A DNA stretch of 64,000 nt from an uncultured bacterium (GTDB lineage: Bacteria > Cyanobacteriota > Vampirovibrionia > Gastranaerophilales > JAILCC01). Both the position numbers and the translations under genes were made by a program. Position 1 is the stretch's first letter, and each line of letters opens with the position of its first letter. Below the pieces are notes generated by a model. The model was given only the letters and a program-made list of their open reading frames with translations. It was not told where the DNA came from and did not search any database. Positions 8,107 to 17,174 of this stretch are shown here, one piece after another. The stretch lies in NCBI GenBank assembly GCA_949283935.1, contig CASDUJ010000027.1:22876-86875 (forward strand), given 5' to 3'.

Positions 8107-9246
8107 ATGAAAAAAAATAAACCAAAAGTTGCTTTTCCACACGTTGGGACTATGTATATAGTTTGGGAATCTCTTTTACGTGCACTAGGTGGAGAAGTAG
8201 TTGTTCCTCCCTATAGTAGTAAAAAAACTTTGTCTTTGGGAACAAAATATAGCCCTGAGGCAATGTGTTTGCCTTATAAATTAATTTTGGGGAATTTTAT
8301 AGAAGCTATTGAACATGGAGCTGATACAGTTGTAATGATTAGTTCTCCAGGAATTTGTCGCTTGGGTGAATATGGCAAAACGATGCAAAATGCTTTAAAG
8401 GATTTAAATTTAAATGCCAGATATTATGATTTTGACCTTTATAAAGGTAAATTTAAAATTATGTATGATGGTCTTGTTGAACTTACTGGTGTTAGAAATC
8501 CTTTTAGAATAATTCATTCTCTTATTGTGGGAATAAGTAAAGTTTTTGTTTTAGATAAACTTGAGACAGTTTTTTCTTATTACAGAGCCAGAGAAATTAA
8601 TCATGGTGATGCCGAAAAAACTTTTAAAAGAATGCTTAGAAAAATTGAAAATGTTTTTACAATTAAAGAACTTAAAAATGCTGAAAAAGAAGCTGTAAGC
8701 GAAATAAAAAAAGTGCAAATTGATCAAAACAAAGAAATTTTAAATGTAGATATTACAGGAGAAATTTTTATGGTTTTGGATCCTTTTTCAAATCAATTTA
8801 TTGAAAGAGAATTGGGCAAATTAGGAGTTCAAACAAGGCGTACACTTACTATAAGCAGTTGGCTTAAGGATGCTATTATTCCCAAAATATTCGTAAAAGG
8901 CGAAACTCATTTACAACGTTCTATGAGATTGGCTAAGCGTTATTTAACCAGAGATATAGGTGGAGATTCTATTGAAGCAATAAGTGACATAATAAATGCT
9001 AACGACAAAGGTACTGACGGAATTATTCATATTTCTCCTTTTACTTGTATGCCAGAAATCATGTCTCAAAATATTTTTCCTACTATGAGACAAGATTGTA
9101 AAATACCTATTTTGCCTTTAATTATGGATGAGCAAACTGGCAGGGCTGGTTATATCACAAGGTTAGAAGCATTTGTTGATTTGATGAAAAGAAGAAAAAG
9201 AATGTTAGCTGATAAAAAAATAATTCAGGAGCAAATTAATGCCTGA
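8107..9246 (+). CDS. HgdB-like 2-hydroxyacyl-CoA dehydratase/activase-related Fe-S protein
   Basis: The 379-residue product resembles the COG3580/DUF2229 group related to 2-hydroxyacyl-CoA dehydratase subunits and double-cubane Fe-S proteins. Conserved-type cysteines lie in EAMCLPYKLILGN, SPGICRLGEYGK and HISPFTCMPEIM, spaced as expected for cluster ligands. No ATPase activase domain (BadF/HgdC type) is adjacent in this window, so its redox partner must be encoded elsewhere. It overlaps the U32 peptidase by 8 nt. An AGGA site lies before the ATG. The substrate is unknown; a radical or low-potential reduction chemistry is family knowledge, not seen here. Confidence 0.75.
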   Translation: MKKNKPKVAFPHVGTMYIVWESLLRALGGEVVVPPYSSKKTLSLGTKYSPEAMCLPYKLILGNFIEAIEHGADTVVMISSPGICRLGEYGKTMQNALKDLNLNARYYDFDLYKGKFKIMYDGLVELTGVRNPFRIIHSLIVGISKVFVLDKLETVFSYYRAREINHGDAEKTFKRMLRKIENVFTIKELKNAEKEAVSEIKKVQIDQNKEILNVDITGEIFMVLDPFSNQFIERELGKLGVQTRRTLTISSWLKDAIIPKIFVKGETHLQRSMRLAKRYLTRDIGGDSIEAISDIINANDKGTDGIIHISPFTCMPEIMSQNIFPTMRQDCKIPILPLIMDEQTGRAGYITRLEAFVDLMKRRKRMLADKKIIQEQINA

Positions 9247-10447
9247 ACTTTTAATGCCTGCTGGTAATTTGGAAAAATTAGATTATGCGATAACTTATGG
9301 AGCTAATGCAGTTTATTTTGGCATGGTTGATTTGAGCTTGCGGAGTATGAAAACAGGTGAAATAATAGATGAATTTAATGTAAAATCAGCTGTAGATTTA
9401 GCTCATAAACTTGGTGCAAAAGCTTATATGACTGCTAATATTTTTGCTTTTGACGAAGATATAGATATACTAAAAAACAAAATAAATTTAATAAGAGATG
9501 CAAATCCTGATGCAATCATATTTTCTGATTTTGGTATTTTGAATGTTCTTAAAAGAGAATTACCGGATATTCCTTTACATGTAAGTACTCAAACAAATAC
9601 TCTTAACACTGAAGCTGTAAAATTTTGGCAAGATTGTGGTATAACCAGAGTTATTTTAGCTCGAGAATTATCTTTGGAGCAAATAGCAAAATTGAAAAAA
9701 AATGTGCCTGACATTGAATTAGAAGTTTTTGTTCATGGAGCCCAGTGCATGTCATTTTCTGGCAGGTGTTTGTTGAGTGATTATATGACTCAAAATGAGC
9801 GTAAAGCTAATCATGGAAATTGTGCTCAACCTTGTAGGTGGAATTATAAGTTGTTGGAAGAAACTCGTCCTGGTGAATATTATGACATTACTGAATATGA
9901 GAAGGGGACAACAATATTAAGTCCAAAGGATTTGTGTTTAATAGAATATCTTCCTCAACTTATTGATGTAGGAATTGATTCGTTTAAAGTTGAAGGCAGA
10001 ACAAAAAGTACTTATTACGCTTCGTGTGTTGCAAAAACTTACAGAATGGCAATAGACGAATATTTAGCTAAAGGTACTTTTAATGTGGAATTTTACAAAA
10101 AAGAACTTTTGAAGGTCAGAAATAGGGGCTATACAACAGGATTTTTTCTTGATAAATCTCAAAAAGGTAATTATACTTATGCGAAAGAACCTAGTGATAT
10201 AGGCAATACTTTTTGTGTTCAAATACTTGCCAAAGATGAGAAGGGATTTAAAGCATTAATTAAAAATAATATTGATGTTTCTGAAACTTATGAATTTGTT
10301 TCTCCGAAAGAACAATTTATGACAAAAATTACCAAAATCATTGACGAATTTGGTAATGAAAATACGAAAGCTAAAACTAATGATATAGTTTATTTAACTT
10401 TTGAAAAAGAACCCAAAGTTTTTTCTCATTCTTTGTTAAGAAAATAA
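9239..10447 (+). CDS. U32 family peptidase-like protein (YegQ/RlhA/TrhP group)
   Basis: The 402-residue protein starts with the U32 TIM-barrel motif (MPELLMPAGNLEKLDYAITY) and carries the U32 signature: HGAQCMSFSGRCLLSDY, then a Cys-rich NHGNCAQPCRW, and KVEGRTKSTYYA further on. The cysteines probably bind a 4Fe-4S cluster. Members of this family are now known as RNA hydroxylases (TrhP for tRNA 5-hydroxyuridine, RlhA for 23S rRNA) or collagenase-like proteins; which applies here is not decidable. Translation is coupled to the upstream HgdB-like gene by an 8-nt overlap, suggesting a shared job. Confidence 0.88.
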   Translation: MPELLMPAGNLEKLDYAITYGANAVYFGMVDLSLRSMKTGEIIDEFNVKSAVDLAHKLGAKAYMTANIFAFDEDIDILKNKINLIRDANPDAIIFSDFGILNVLKRELPDIPLHVSTQTNTLNTEAVKFWQDCGITRVILARELSLEQIAKLKKNVPDIELEVFVHGAQCMSFSGRCLLSDYMTQNERKANHGNCAQPCRWNYKLLEETRPGEYYDITEYEKGTTILSPKDLCLIEYLPQLIDVGIDSFKVEGRTKSTYYASCVAKTYRMAIDEYLAKGTFNVEFYKKELLKVRNRGYTTGFFLDKSQKGNYTYAKEPSDIGNTFCVQILAKDEKGFKALIKNNIDVSETYEFVSPKEQFMTKITKIIDEFGNENTKAKTNDIVYLTFEKEPKVFSHSLLRK

Positions 10448-10457
10448 TTTATTTGTT

Positions 10458-10883
10458 TTAAAATGTTTTTTTTAAGAAAGGATTATTTTCTTGGGCAAAA
10501 ATGTTTTGAATATTTTCTGCTTTGGGAGAACTTTGTTGGTTGTCTTGTTTTAAAAATTGTTGTTTGTTAAAAATGTCTTGCATTTTTTGTTCTGGAGTTT
10601 CTTCTTGCAAAAATTTGTCGAAATCGGCGTCATCTACAATTTGTATTTCATCTTCTTCATCTGGACGATTTAAAATTTGTTCCATTAAAGCAGATTCTTG
10701 AGCCATAATTTTTTCGTTTTCTTCTGCTTTTTCTGTAGCTTCTTTTAAAATAGATTTTGCTTCTTCTAAAGAAATTCCATTTTTTTCTGCAAATTTTTGT
10801 GCATCTTGTTCGTTTGTACTTTGTATTCCGGCAGGGTTATAACCAATATCTTGTATAGCTGCATTTATTTTCGAAATATCCAT
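10458..10883 (-). CDS. Acidic hypothetical protein
   Basis: A 141-residue protein I do not recognise. It is rich in Glu, Gln, Asn and Asp, with no signal peptide or membrane helix. Residues ~28-65 (AEKNGISLEEAKSILKEATE onwards) look helical and resemble a UBA-like or short coiled segment; the C-terminal third is low-complexity. An AAGGA site 7 nt before the ATG supports the start. It opens with M-D-I-S-K-I-N, reminiscent of the other lineage-type proteins in the window. It lies between convergent U32 gene and codirectional upp, with no evident partner. Confidence 0.7.
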   Translation of the reverse strand: MDISKINAAIQDIGYNPAGIQSTNEQDAQKFAEKNGISLEEAKSILKEATEKAEENEKIMAQESALMEQILNRPDEEDEIQIVDDADFDKFLQEETPEQKMQDIFNKQQFLKQDNQQSSPKAENIQNIFAQENNPFLKKTF

Positions 10884-10982
10884 GGTAAATCCTTTTTTAA
10901 TACTTGTATTTTTGATATCGGCAGTTTATTCAAAGAACTTTAGGATTTTTGTTTTATATTTTACAAATATTTACAACGTTAT

Positions 10983-11660
10983 TTATGTATTAAAAATTCT
11001 ATCTCCGGCATCTCCCATTCCTGGCAGAATATAGCCTTTTTCATTTAAAGTTCTGTCTAAAGCTGCTGTTATAATTTCAATATCAGGGTAATTTTTGTGA
11101 ATATTTAAAATTCCTTCGGGAGCTGCAATAATGGAAATTACTTTTATTTGATTTATTGGAATTCTTTTTTGTGCGTACAAATTTATAGCTTCTAACAAAG
11201 AATTTCCCGTAGCAAGCATTGGATCGGTTATGTATATGTAAAATTTTTCTGGGGCATCTATGTCCATAGGTACTTTGTTGTAATACCATATAGGTTTTAG
11301 TGTTTTTTCATCTCGATACATACCTATATGTCTTATGCGAGCTTGGGGCAATATATCTATAGCTTCGTCTGTAAATATTAATCCGGCTCTTAGAATTGGA
11401 GAAATAATAATATTTATGTTAGGATCAATTGTTTGGGTTTTGAAATTTTCTAAAGGTGTAGAAATTTCGGTTTCAATTAATGGTAAGTTTTTTGAGGCTT
11501 CATATAGTAAAACTCTTGTAATTTTTCTTGTAGCTATTCTAACTCCTTGACAATCAGTATTTTTGTCTCGCATTTTACATAAATTTTGCAAAATCACGGG
11601 GTGATTAATTATTCTTATTTTGTTATTTCCCAAAATTTGACAAGGGGTAAGTTTTTGCAT
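10983..11660 (-). CDS. upp: Uracil phosphoribosyltransferase
   Basis: Salvages uracil with PRPP to UMP in the cytosol. The 225-residue product has the UPRT PRPP-binding loop (YITDPMLATGNSLLEAI), the N-terminal helix after RDKNTDCQGVR that aligns with the family's KMTPVR-type region, ISPILRAGLIFTDEAIDILP, and the uracil-binding C-terminus (DRTLNEKGYILPGMGDAGDR). Slightly longer than the usual 208 residues because of small insertions. It is transcribed divergently from the porin gene at 11767, and the 106-bp gap probably holds both promoters. Confidence 0.96.
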   Translation of the reverse strand: MQKLTPCQILGNNKIRIINHPVILQNLCKMRDKNTDCQGVRIATRKITRVLLYEASKNLPLIETEISTPLENFKTQTIDPNINIIISPILRAGLIFTDEAIDILPQARIRHIGMYRDEKTLKPIWYYNKVPMDIDAPEKFYIYITDPMLATGNSLLEAINLYAQKRIPINQIKVISIIAAPEGILNIHKNYPDIEIITAALDRTLNEKGYILPGMGDAGDRIFNT

Positions 11661-11727
11661 ATATCCTCCATTTTTTATATTATTTTAACATAAATTTTGT
11701 TGCATAAATTTTTTTTACGGAACATAA

Positions 11728-11736
11728 TGCTATAAT
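11728..11736 (+). promoter_or_regulatory. Extended -10 promoter candidate for the porin gene
   Basis: TGCTATAAT, an extended -10 element (TG-N-TATAAT), lies 31 nt before the porin ATG in the divergent upp/porin gap. A strong -35 is not seen at 17 bp, which extended -10 promoters do not strictly need. Predicted start of transcription is near 11743. Confidence 0.5.
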
Positions 11737-11766
11737 CTATTAAAGATATTCTGCAAATTAAAAAGT

Positions 11767-12927
11767 ATGAAAAATTTAATTATTTTCTTTGTATTTATTC
11801 TCCTTTTAATTTCACCAGTTTTTGCTGTGGAAAATTTTTCTGATGGTCAAAACAGTAACAAAATTATTGAAGGTGAAGTTATTGAACTTGAACCGCAAAA
11901 AATAATTATAACAGATATTGATGATAATGAAGTTAACGATGGAGTCTCTATAAAAGATTTAATTATAGAAGAAGAAGTTTATAGGACTGGTATTTCAAAG
12001 TATTATACTTTTGACAAAGGTATATTAAAAATTCATCCTCACGAAAAAATAAATTTTGATTTTGGCTTAATAGGCGACATGAATTGGATTGTTAATCACA
12101 AAGATGATGATTTGCATTCCAGATTTCAAATTCCTACTGCAGATTTAATATTGTCTGGCAAACTTAATGAATATTTTGACTACAAAGCTCAAATGTTTGC
12201 TGATAGAAATATTAATGAGGAAACTATTATGGGAGATTTATGGGTAAGGGCGAAATACAAAAATTATGCTTTACAAGTCGGTAGAATGCGTAAGCCGTTT
12301 GCTTTTGAACCTACTTATTCTTTATATGATTTGGATTTTGCTTTGCGTTCTCAAGTAGGAAGGCTTTTTGGAGATCATAGAGACACTGGAGGTAAAATTA
12401 TTTCTACATTTAAATATGCAGATTTAGCTTTAGGATTATATTCTAGTATGCAAGATAGACCTTTTTATTTAAGAGATCGGGGAATTGAATTTGATGGCTG
12501 GGTAGTTTTAAAACCTTTAGCTAATTGTCCGGAGATAGGGGAGCTTAAATTAGCTGGAGGAATTGCAACGGGGAAAAGAGATTATTCATACAATAATTAC
12601 AGCGCTTTTGCCTCTTACAAATATAAAAAATTTGCATTAAAAACAGAATATATATACAAAGCTGCATCTTTTTACGATGAAACTGATGCAGATGGATTTT
12701 ATGTTGATGGAACATATTTTTTGACAGATAAACTACAAGCAGCAGTAAGATTTGATTCTTATAATCCTGATAATAGGCAAAGTAGTATTAGAACTAACGA
12801 ATATGTTGCAGGATTAAATTATTATTTGAACAACAGAAATACGATGTTTGTTTTGAATTACATATTTTCTGATGGTATTATAAATTCACATAGAGTAGCT
12901 TTACAAATGCGCTATCGTACTTGGTAA
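11767..12927 (+). CDS. Outer-membrane porin, OprP/OprO-like
   Basis: A 386-residue protein with a Sec signal peptide (MKNLIIFFVFILLLISPVFA) followed by a ~70-residue linker and a predicted beta-barrel of alternating hydrophobic strands. Strand-like segments with Gly and aromatic girdles recur (for example YFDYKAQMFADRNI, KNYALQVGRMRKPFAFEP). The final residues end in aromatic YRTW, the usual barrel-assembly signal. The R-x-R-K-P-F motif after the second strand is typical of the phosphate-selective porin O/P family (PF07396). Substrate is unknown. Its presence shows an outer membrane. Confidence 0.82.
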   Translation: MKNLIIFFVFILLLISPVFAVENFSDGQNSNKIIEGEVIELEPQKIIITDIDDNEVNDGVSIKDLIIEEEVYRTGISKYYTFDKGILKIHPHEKINFDFGLIGDMNWIVNHKDDDLHSRFQIPTADLILSGKLNEYFDYKAQMFADRNINEETIMGDLWVRAKYKNYALQVGRMRKPFAFEPTYSLYDLDFALRSQVGRLFGDHRDTGGKIISTFKYADLALGLYSSMQDRPFYLRDRGIEFDGWVVLKPLANCPEIGELKLAGGIATGKRDYSYNNYSAFASYKYKKFALKTEYIYKAASFYDETDADGFYVDGTYFLTDKLQAAVRFDSYNPDNRQSSIRTNEYVAGLNYYLNNRNTMFVLNYIFSDGIINSHRVALQMRYRTW

Positions 12928-12992
12928 TCTTGCTTTTATACTTTTTTATCGCTAAAATTAGATAAGTTAAAATTGCTTCAGAGATTTTTGTA

Positions 12993-14066
12993 ATGTTCGA
13001 TATTTATAGAGGGAAAAAAGTATTTCTAACCGGAGTTAGTGGATTTAAGGGTTCATGGCTTGCTTTGTGGCTCATTTCTCTTGGAGCCAAAGTTTGCGGA
13101 TATAGTTTGAAGCCTAATACTAAACCTTCTATGTTTAAAGAGTTAAATATAGAAAAACAAATTAAAAATTGTTATGGAAATATTTTAGACACAAAAAAAT
13201 TAAACAAAACAATATTAAGATTTGAGCCTGATATAATTTTTCATTTAGCGGCACAACCATTAGTAAGACTTTCTTATTTGGAACCTCATTTAACTTACGA
13301 AACTAATGTAATGGGAACCTTAAATGTTTTAGAGGCGGCAAGAAAATGTGCAAGTGTAAAGGCATTTGTGAATATTACAACAGATAAATGTTATGAAAAC
13401 AAAGAGACCCAAAAAGGATACACAGAAGATGACCCAATGGGCGGATATGATATGTATTCTTCATCTAAGGGATGTGTGGAAATTTTATCATCTTCTTATA
13501 GACGTTCTTTTTTGCAAGGTAATTCTTATTTTCTTGCTACAGCAAGGGCCGGAAATGTTATTGGGGGAGGTGACTGGGCATTAGATAGGTTAATTCCTGA
13601 TTGTATTCGAAGTATTAATACAAACAAAAAAATTGAAATTAGAAATCCTTACTCAATAAGGCCTTGGCAATATGTATTGGAACCTCTTTCTGGTTATTTA
13701 CTTTTAGGTGAAAAACTTTTAATGGAAGGAAGCAAATTTGCAGAAGGTTTTAATTTTGGCCCGAAAGAAGAAAATTTATTGACAGTAGAACAAGTTGCGC
13801 AGTCTGTTGTTGAATTATATGGCAAAGGTGAAATTTTTGTAAACAGAAAAGACAATTTGCATGAAGCCAAATTGTTGATGCTTAACATTGACAAAGCAAA
13901 ACAAATTTTGCATTGGACTCCTACTTATGATGCTAAACAAGCTATTGAAGCTACTGTTGAGTGGTATAAACGTTTTTATCAAAAAAGTAAAATGTTGGAT
14001 TTTACATTTTTGCAGATAGAAGAATATTCAAAACAGTATTCTAAAAAAGAAGATATTTTGCTTTGA
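12993..14066 (+). CDS. rfbG: CDP-glucose 4,6-dehydratase
   Basis: Converts CDP-D-glucose to CDP-4-keto-6-deoxyglucose, the first committed step towards 3,6-dideoxyhexoses. The 357-residue extended SDR shows the NAD-binding GVSGFKGSW loop near residue 14, LAAQPLVRLSY, the catalytic YSSSKG (Tyr-x3-Lys in DMYSSSKG) and RAGNVIGGGDWALDRLIPD with IRPWQYVLEP, hallmarks of RfbG. It begins a six-gene operon and lies 23 nt before rfbH. The enzyme that makes CDP-glucose (RfbF, glucose-1-phosphate cytidylyltransferase) is not in the window. Confidence 0.95.
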   Translation: MFDIYRGKKVFLTGVSGFKGSWLALWLISLGAKVCGYSLKPNTKPSMFKELNIEKQIKNCYGNILDTKKLNKTILRFEPDIIFHLAAQPLVRLSYLEPHLTYETNVMGTLNVLEAARKCASVKAFVNITTDKCYENKETQKGYTEDDPMGGYDMYSSSKGCVEILSSSYRRSFLQGNSYFLATARAGNVIGGGDWALDRLIPDCIRSINTNKKIEIRNPYSIRPWQYVLEPLSGYLLLGEKLLMEGSKFAEGFNFGPKEENLLTVEQVAQSVVELYGKGEIFVNRKDNLHEAKLLMLNIDKAKQILHWTPTYDAKQAIEATVEWYKRFYQKSKMLDFTFLQIEEYSKQYSKKEDILL

Positions 14067-14089
14067 TTTTATGTTTAATTGGAGAAAAA

Positions 14090-15448
14090 ATGGAAAAATT
14101 ACTTAGAAATTTAGTAAAACTAGCAGCGAAAGTATATTACAATATAATTTATGGCAAAAAGAAAGAATTTAAATATATTCCTGCATCAGGAAAAGTTTTG
14201 TCATATGAAGAACTAGCTAATATGATAGATGCATCCTTAGATATGTGGCTTACATCAGGAAGATTTAATGAAAAATTTGAAAAGGAATTTGCTAAATTTT
14301 TAGGAATAAAATATGCTTTGACAACTAATTCTGGCTCAAGTGCAAATTTATTGGCAATAACTGCCCTTACCTCTTCGAAATTAGGAGAAAAGAGTTTAAA
14401 GAAGGGAGATGAAGTTATAACTGTTGCGGCTGGATTTCCAACGACAATTAATCCGATTTTGCAACAAGGGCTTGTTCCTGTATTTATTGATTGTGAAATA
14501 GGAACATACAACATAGATGCCAATAAAATAGAAGAAGCTATAACAAGTAAAACGAAAGCTATTTTTTTGGCACATACACTTGGAAATACTTTTGATATTA
14601 ACAAAATTTTAGAAATATGCGACAAGTATAAATTATGGCTTATAGAAGACACATGTGATGCATTAGGAGCAAAATATAATGGAAAAAATGCAGGAACATT
14701 TGGGCATATTTCTACATATAGTTTTTATCCGGCTCATCATATAACTATGGGAGAAGGAGGTGCAATTGCTACAAATGATGCGCAATTATATCGCATAATT
14801 ATGTCTTGTAGAGATTGGGGGAGAGATTGTTGGTGTCCTCCAGGCAAAGATAACACTTGCCAAAAACGATTTAAAATGCAATTAGGTAATCTTCCTTTTG
14901 GTTACGATCATAAGTATACTTACTCTCATATTGGATTTAATTTGAAAATTACCGACTGGCAAGCTGCAATTGCTCTAGCTCAAATAAAAAAACTTCCTGA
15001 ATTTTTGTCCAAAAGAATGGAAAATGCTAATTTTTTAACTCAAAAACTTAAAGATTTAGACCAATATTTAATTTTGCCAAAAGTAAATGAAAATTCGATA
15101 CCTTCTTGGTTTGGATATTTAATTTCAGTAAAATCAAATGATAAATTTAGCAAGCAAGAGCTAGTAGAATACTTAGAATCAAATAACATAGGGACAAGAC
15201 AATTATTTGCGGGTAATGTTTTAAGACAACCAATGATGACAGAAAATGATATCCTTTTAAGAATAGGTTCTTCTGAATTATTAAATTCTAAAAATCTTAC
15301 AGAAGAACACTACAAAATGTTACCCAACACTGATTTTATAATGAATAATACTTTTTGGATAGGAACATTTCCTGCTCTTGGATTTGAGGAACTTGAAAAA
15401 GTTTCACATATAATTCACAAGTTTATCGAAGAGAGGATTGAGAAATGA
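14090..15448 (+). CDS. rfbH: CDP-6-deoxy-L-threo-D-glycero-4-hexulose 3-dehydrase (E1, RfbH)
   Basis: PMP-dependent, [2Fe-2S]-containing enzyme that removes the C-3 hydroxyl of CDP-4-keto-6-deoxyglucose. In the DegT fold, the usual PLP-anchoring Lys is replaced by His in FYPAHHITMGEGG (about His216). The E1 cluster motif C-x57-C-x1-C-x7-C is exact: Cys189, then Cys247, Cys249 and Cys257 in RDCWCPPGKDNTC. The start at 14090 has GGAG five bases upstream; an earlier ATG at 14063 overlapping rfbG has none. Its reductase partner (E3, RfbI) is not seen nearby, so electrons must come from elsewhere. Confidence 0.95.
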   Translation: MEKLLRNLVKLAAKVYYNIIYGKKKEFKYIPASGKVLSYEELANMIDASLDMWLTSGRFNEKFEKEFAKFLGIKYALTTNSGSSANLLAITALTSSKLGEKSLKKGDEVITVAAGFPTTINPILQQGLVPVFIDCEIGTYNIDANKIEEAITSKTKAIFLAHTLGNTFDINKILEICDKYKLWLIEDTCDALGAKYNGKNAGTFGHISTYSFYPAHHITMGEGGAIATNDAQLYRIIMSCRDWGRDCWCPPGKDNTCQKRFKMQLGNLPFGYDHKYTYSHIGFNLKITDWQAAIALAQIKKLPEFLSKRMENANFLTQKLKDLDQYLILPKVNENSIPSWFGYLISVKSNDKFSKQELVEYLESNNIGTRQLFAGNVLRQPMMTENDILLRIGSSELLNSKNLTEEHYKMLPNTDFIMNNTFWIGTFPALGFEELEKVSHIIHKFIEERIEK

Positions 15449-16347
15449 AAAAGATTCTCTTAACAGGTGGGAATGGTTTTATAGGAAAAAATATATTAGA
15501 AAGTTTTTTGGTTCAAAAATATCAAATAATTGCTCCACGAAGTTTTGAATTGAATTTACTGGATACAAAGCAAGTTGATACTTTTTTTAGCGAAAATTTT
15601 TTTGATGTAATTTTGCATGCTGCCGCGAAACCTGGACATAGAAACGCAAAAGATCCTGTAAATCTTTTTTATTCTAATGTATTGATGTTCGAAAATTTAT
15701 TAAGACACAAAAGCAAATTTGAAAAATTTATAAATTTTGGCTCAGGAGCAATTTATGATACATCAAGAGATATAACAAATATTAAAGAAGAAAATATATA
15801 CCAAAAAATTCCTTCAGATGAGCATGGATTTTGCAAGTATATTCAAGCGAAAAGGCTAGAAGCTGAAAATAAAATATTGGGCAAAACAAAGTTTATTAAT
15901 TTCAATATTTTTGGAATTTTTGGCAAATATGAAGACTGGGAAATTCGTTTTATTTCAAATGTTATATGTAAAATTTTGTATAATTTACCAATAACTATAA
16001 AGCAAAACAAAAGATTTAGTTATTTATACATAAATGATTTAATGCCTATAATAGAATATTTTATTGAAAATGATGCCCAACATACTAATTATAATGTTGT
16101 TTCCAATGAAACATATGAATTACTTGAAATTGCCCAAATGCTCCAGAAAACTTTTGGAAAAAAATCAGAAATAATAATTAAGCAAGAAGGATACGCAAAA
16201 GATTACACTGCTAATAATTCCAGATTAAAAGAAGAATATAAAAATCTAATTTATACAAATTTAGAAGCTTCTTTATTTTCGTTGTATAATTTTTATAAGG
16301 AAAATCTTACCCAAATAGATAAAAACTTATTATTAAATGACAAATAG
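15445..16347 (+). CDS. NAD(P)-dependent epimerase/reductase, extended SDR family
   Basis: A 300-residue nucleotide-sugar SDR: Rossmann GGNGFIGKNI at residues 8-17, HAAAKPGHRN, the catalytic Ser in NFGSGAIYD and the Tyr-x3-Lys pair in KYIQAK. Given its place just after rfbH (4-nt overlap, ATGA), it probably acts on the CDP-3,6-dideoxy-4-keto sugar, as a 4-ketoreductase (abequose/paratose synthase type) or as the YerF-like reductase of a branched-chain sugar. It also resembles GDP-fucose synthase-like epimerase/reductases. Exact stereochemistry cannot be read from sequence. Confidence 0.8.
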   Translation: MKKILLTGGNGFIGKNILESFLVQKYQIIAPRSFELNLLDTKQVDTFFSENFFDVILHAAAKPGHRNAKDPVNLFYSNVLMFENLLRHKSKFEKFINFGSGAIYDTSRDITNIKEENIYQKIPSDEHGFCKYIQAKRLEAENKILGKTKFINFNIFGIFGKYEDWEIRFISNVICKILYNLPITIKQNKRFSYLYINDLMPIIEYFIENDAQHTNYNVVSNETYELLEIAQMLQKTFGKKSEIIIKQEGYAKDYTANNSRLKEEYKNLIYTNLEASLFSLYNFYKENLTQIDKNLLLNDK

Positions 16348-16355
16348 AGGGCAAA

Positions 16356-17174
16356 ATGAATAATTTAGAAAAAAAAATGGTGCAAACTCTTATTGATTTA
16401 AAAGAAAATCACCATGTAATAGCGGTAAAGGCCGAATTTGAGGCTGAAGGTACAAGACTTGAAGAAGCTTTGAGATTAAAAGAAGTTGTAACAAAAGCTG
16501 GTTTGGATTTAACTATTAAAATTGGCGGATGCGAAGCTATAAAAGACATGTTTGATGCCAGAACAATAGGAGTTAATGCAATAGTAGCTCCGATGATAGA
16601 AACTCCTTATGCAATGAAAAAATATATTCAAGCAACAAGACTTGTTTTCCCTGAAGAAGAAAGAGCAGATATATCTTTTTTAATAAATACAGAAACAATT
16701 ACTGGATACAAAAATATTGACGCAATACTTTCTGAGCCTGAGGCGGAAGATTTGACGGGTATAGTACTTGGACGTGTTGATATGACAGGTTCTATGGGAT
16801 TAAGCAGAGAAGACATAAATACAGATGCAATTTTTGAAATAGCTAATGAGCTTGCATTAAAAGCTATTAAGCATAACAAAAAATTTATTATTGGCGGTGG
16901 GGTAAGTGCTTATTCTTTACCTTTTTTCAAAAGATTGCCAAAAAATTCTTTGTACAAATTTGAAACCAGAAAAATTATATTTAATGCCCAAAAAGCACTT
17001 TTAGATAAAAATGCAGAAAAAGGAATTTTGAAAGCTGTAGGTTTTGAATTAATGTGGTTGAGAAACAAAAGAGAATTTTACGGAATGATTTATAGAGAAG
17101 ATGAAGCAAGATTAAAAATGTTAGAAGCTAGATATAAAAAATTAATAGAAGAAGCTGGCGGAGTTTATGCTTGA
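16356..17174 (+). CDS. HpcH/HpaI-type aldolase/citrate lyase family protein
   Basis: A 272-residue TIM-barrel protein with the HpcH/CitE fold: AVKAEFEAEGTR near the N-terminus, KIGGCEAIKDM, NAIVAPMIETPYAM (metal-site region with Glu) and LGRVDMTGSMGL (the conserved Asp). Classical members cleave or form C-C bonds with pyruvate or acyl-CoA units and need a divalent metal. In this operon it follows dideoxysugar genes and overlaps the HAD phosphatase by 8 nt, so it may make or process a small unit attached to the sugar. That role is inferred. GAGGG precedes the ATG. Confidence 0.8.
   Translation: MNNLEKKMVQTLIDLKENHHVIAVKAEFEAEGTRLEEALRLKEVVTKAGLDLTIKIGGCEAIKDMFDARTIGVNAIVAPMIETPYAMKKYIQATRLVFPEEERADISFLINTETITGYKNIDAILSEPEAEDLTGIVLGRVDMTGSMGLSREDINTDAIFEIANELALKAIKHNKKFIIGGGVSAYSLPFFKRLPKNSLYKFETRKIIFNAQKALLDKNAEKGILKAVGFELMWLRNKREFYGMIYREDEARLKMLEARYKKLIEEAGGVYA

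Noticed and set aside
14063..14089. ATG overlapping rfbG as start of rfbH
   Set aside because: Lacks a ribosome site and adds nine unconserved residues; GGAG precedes the ATG at 14090.
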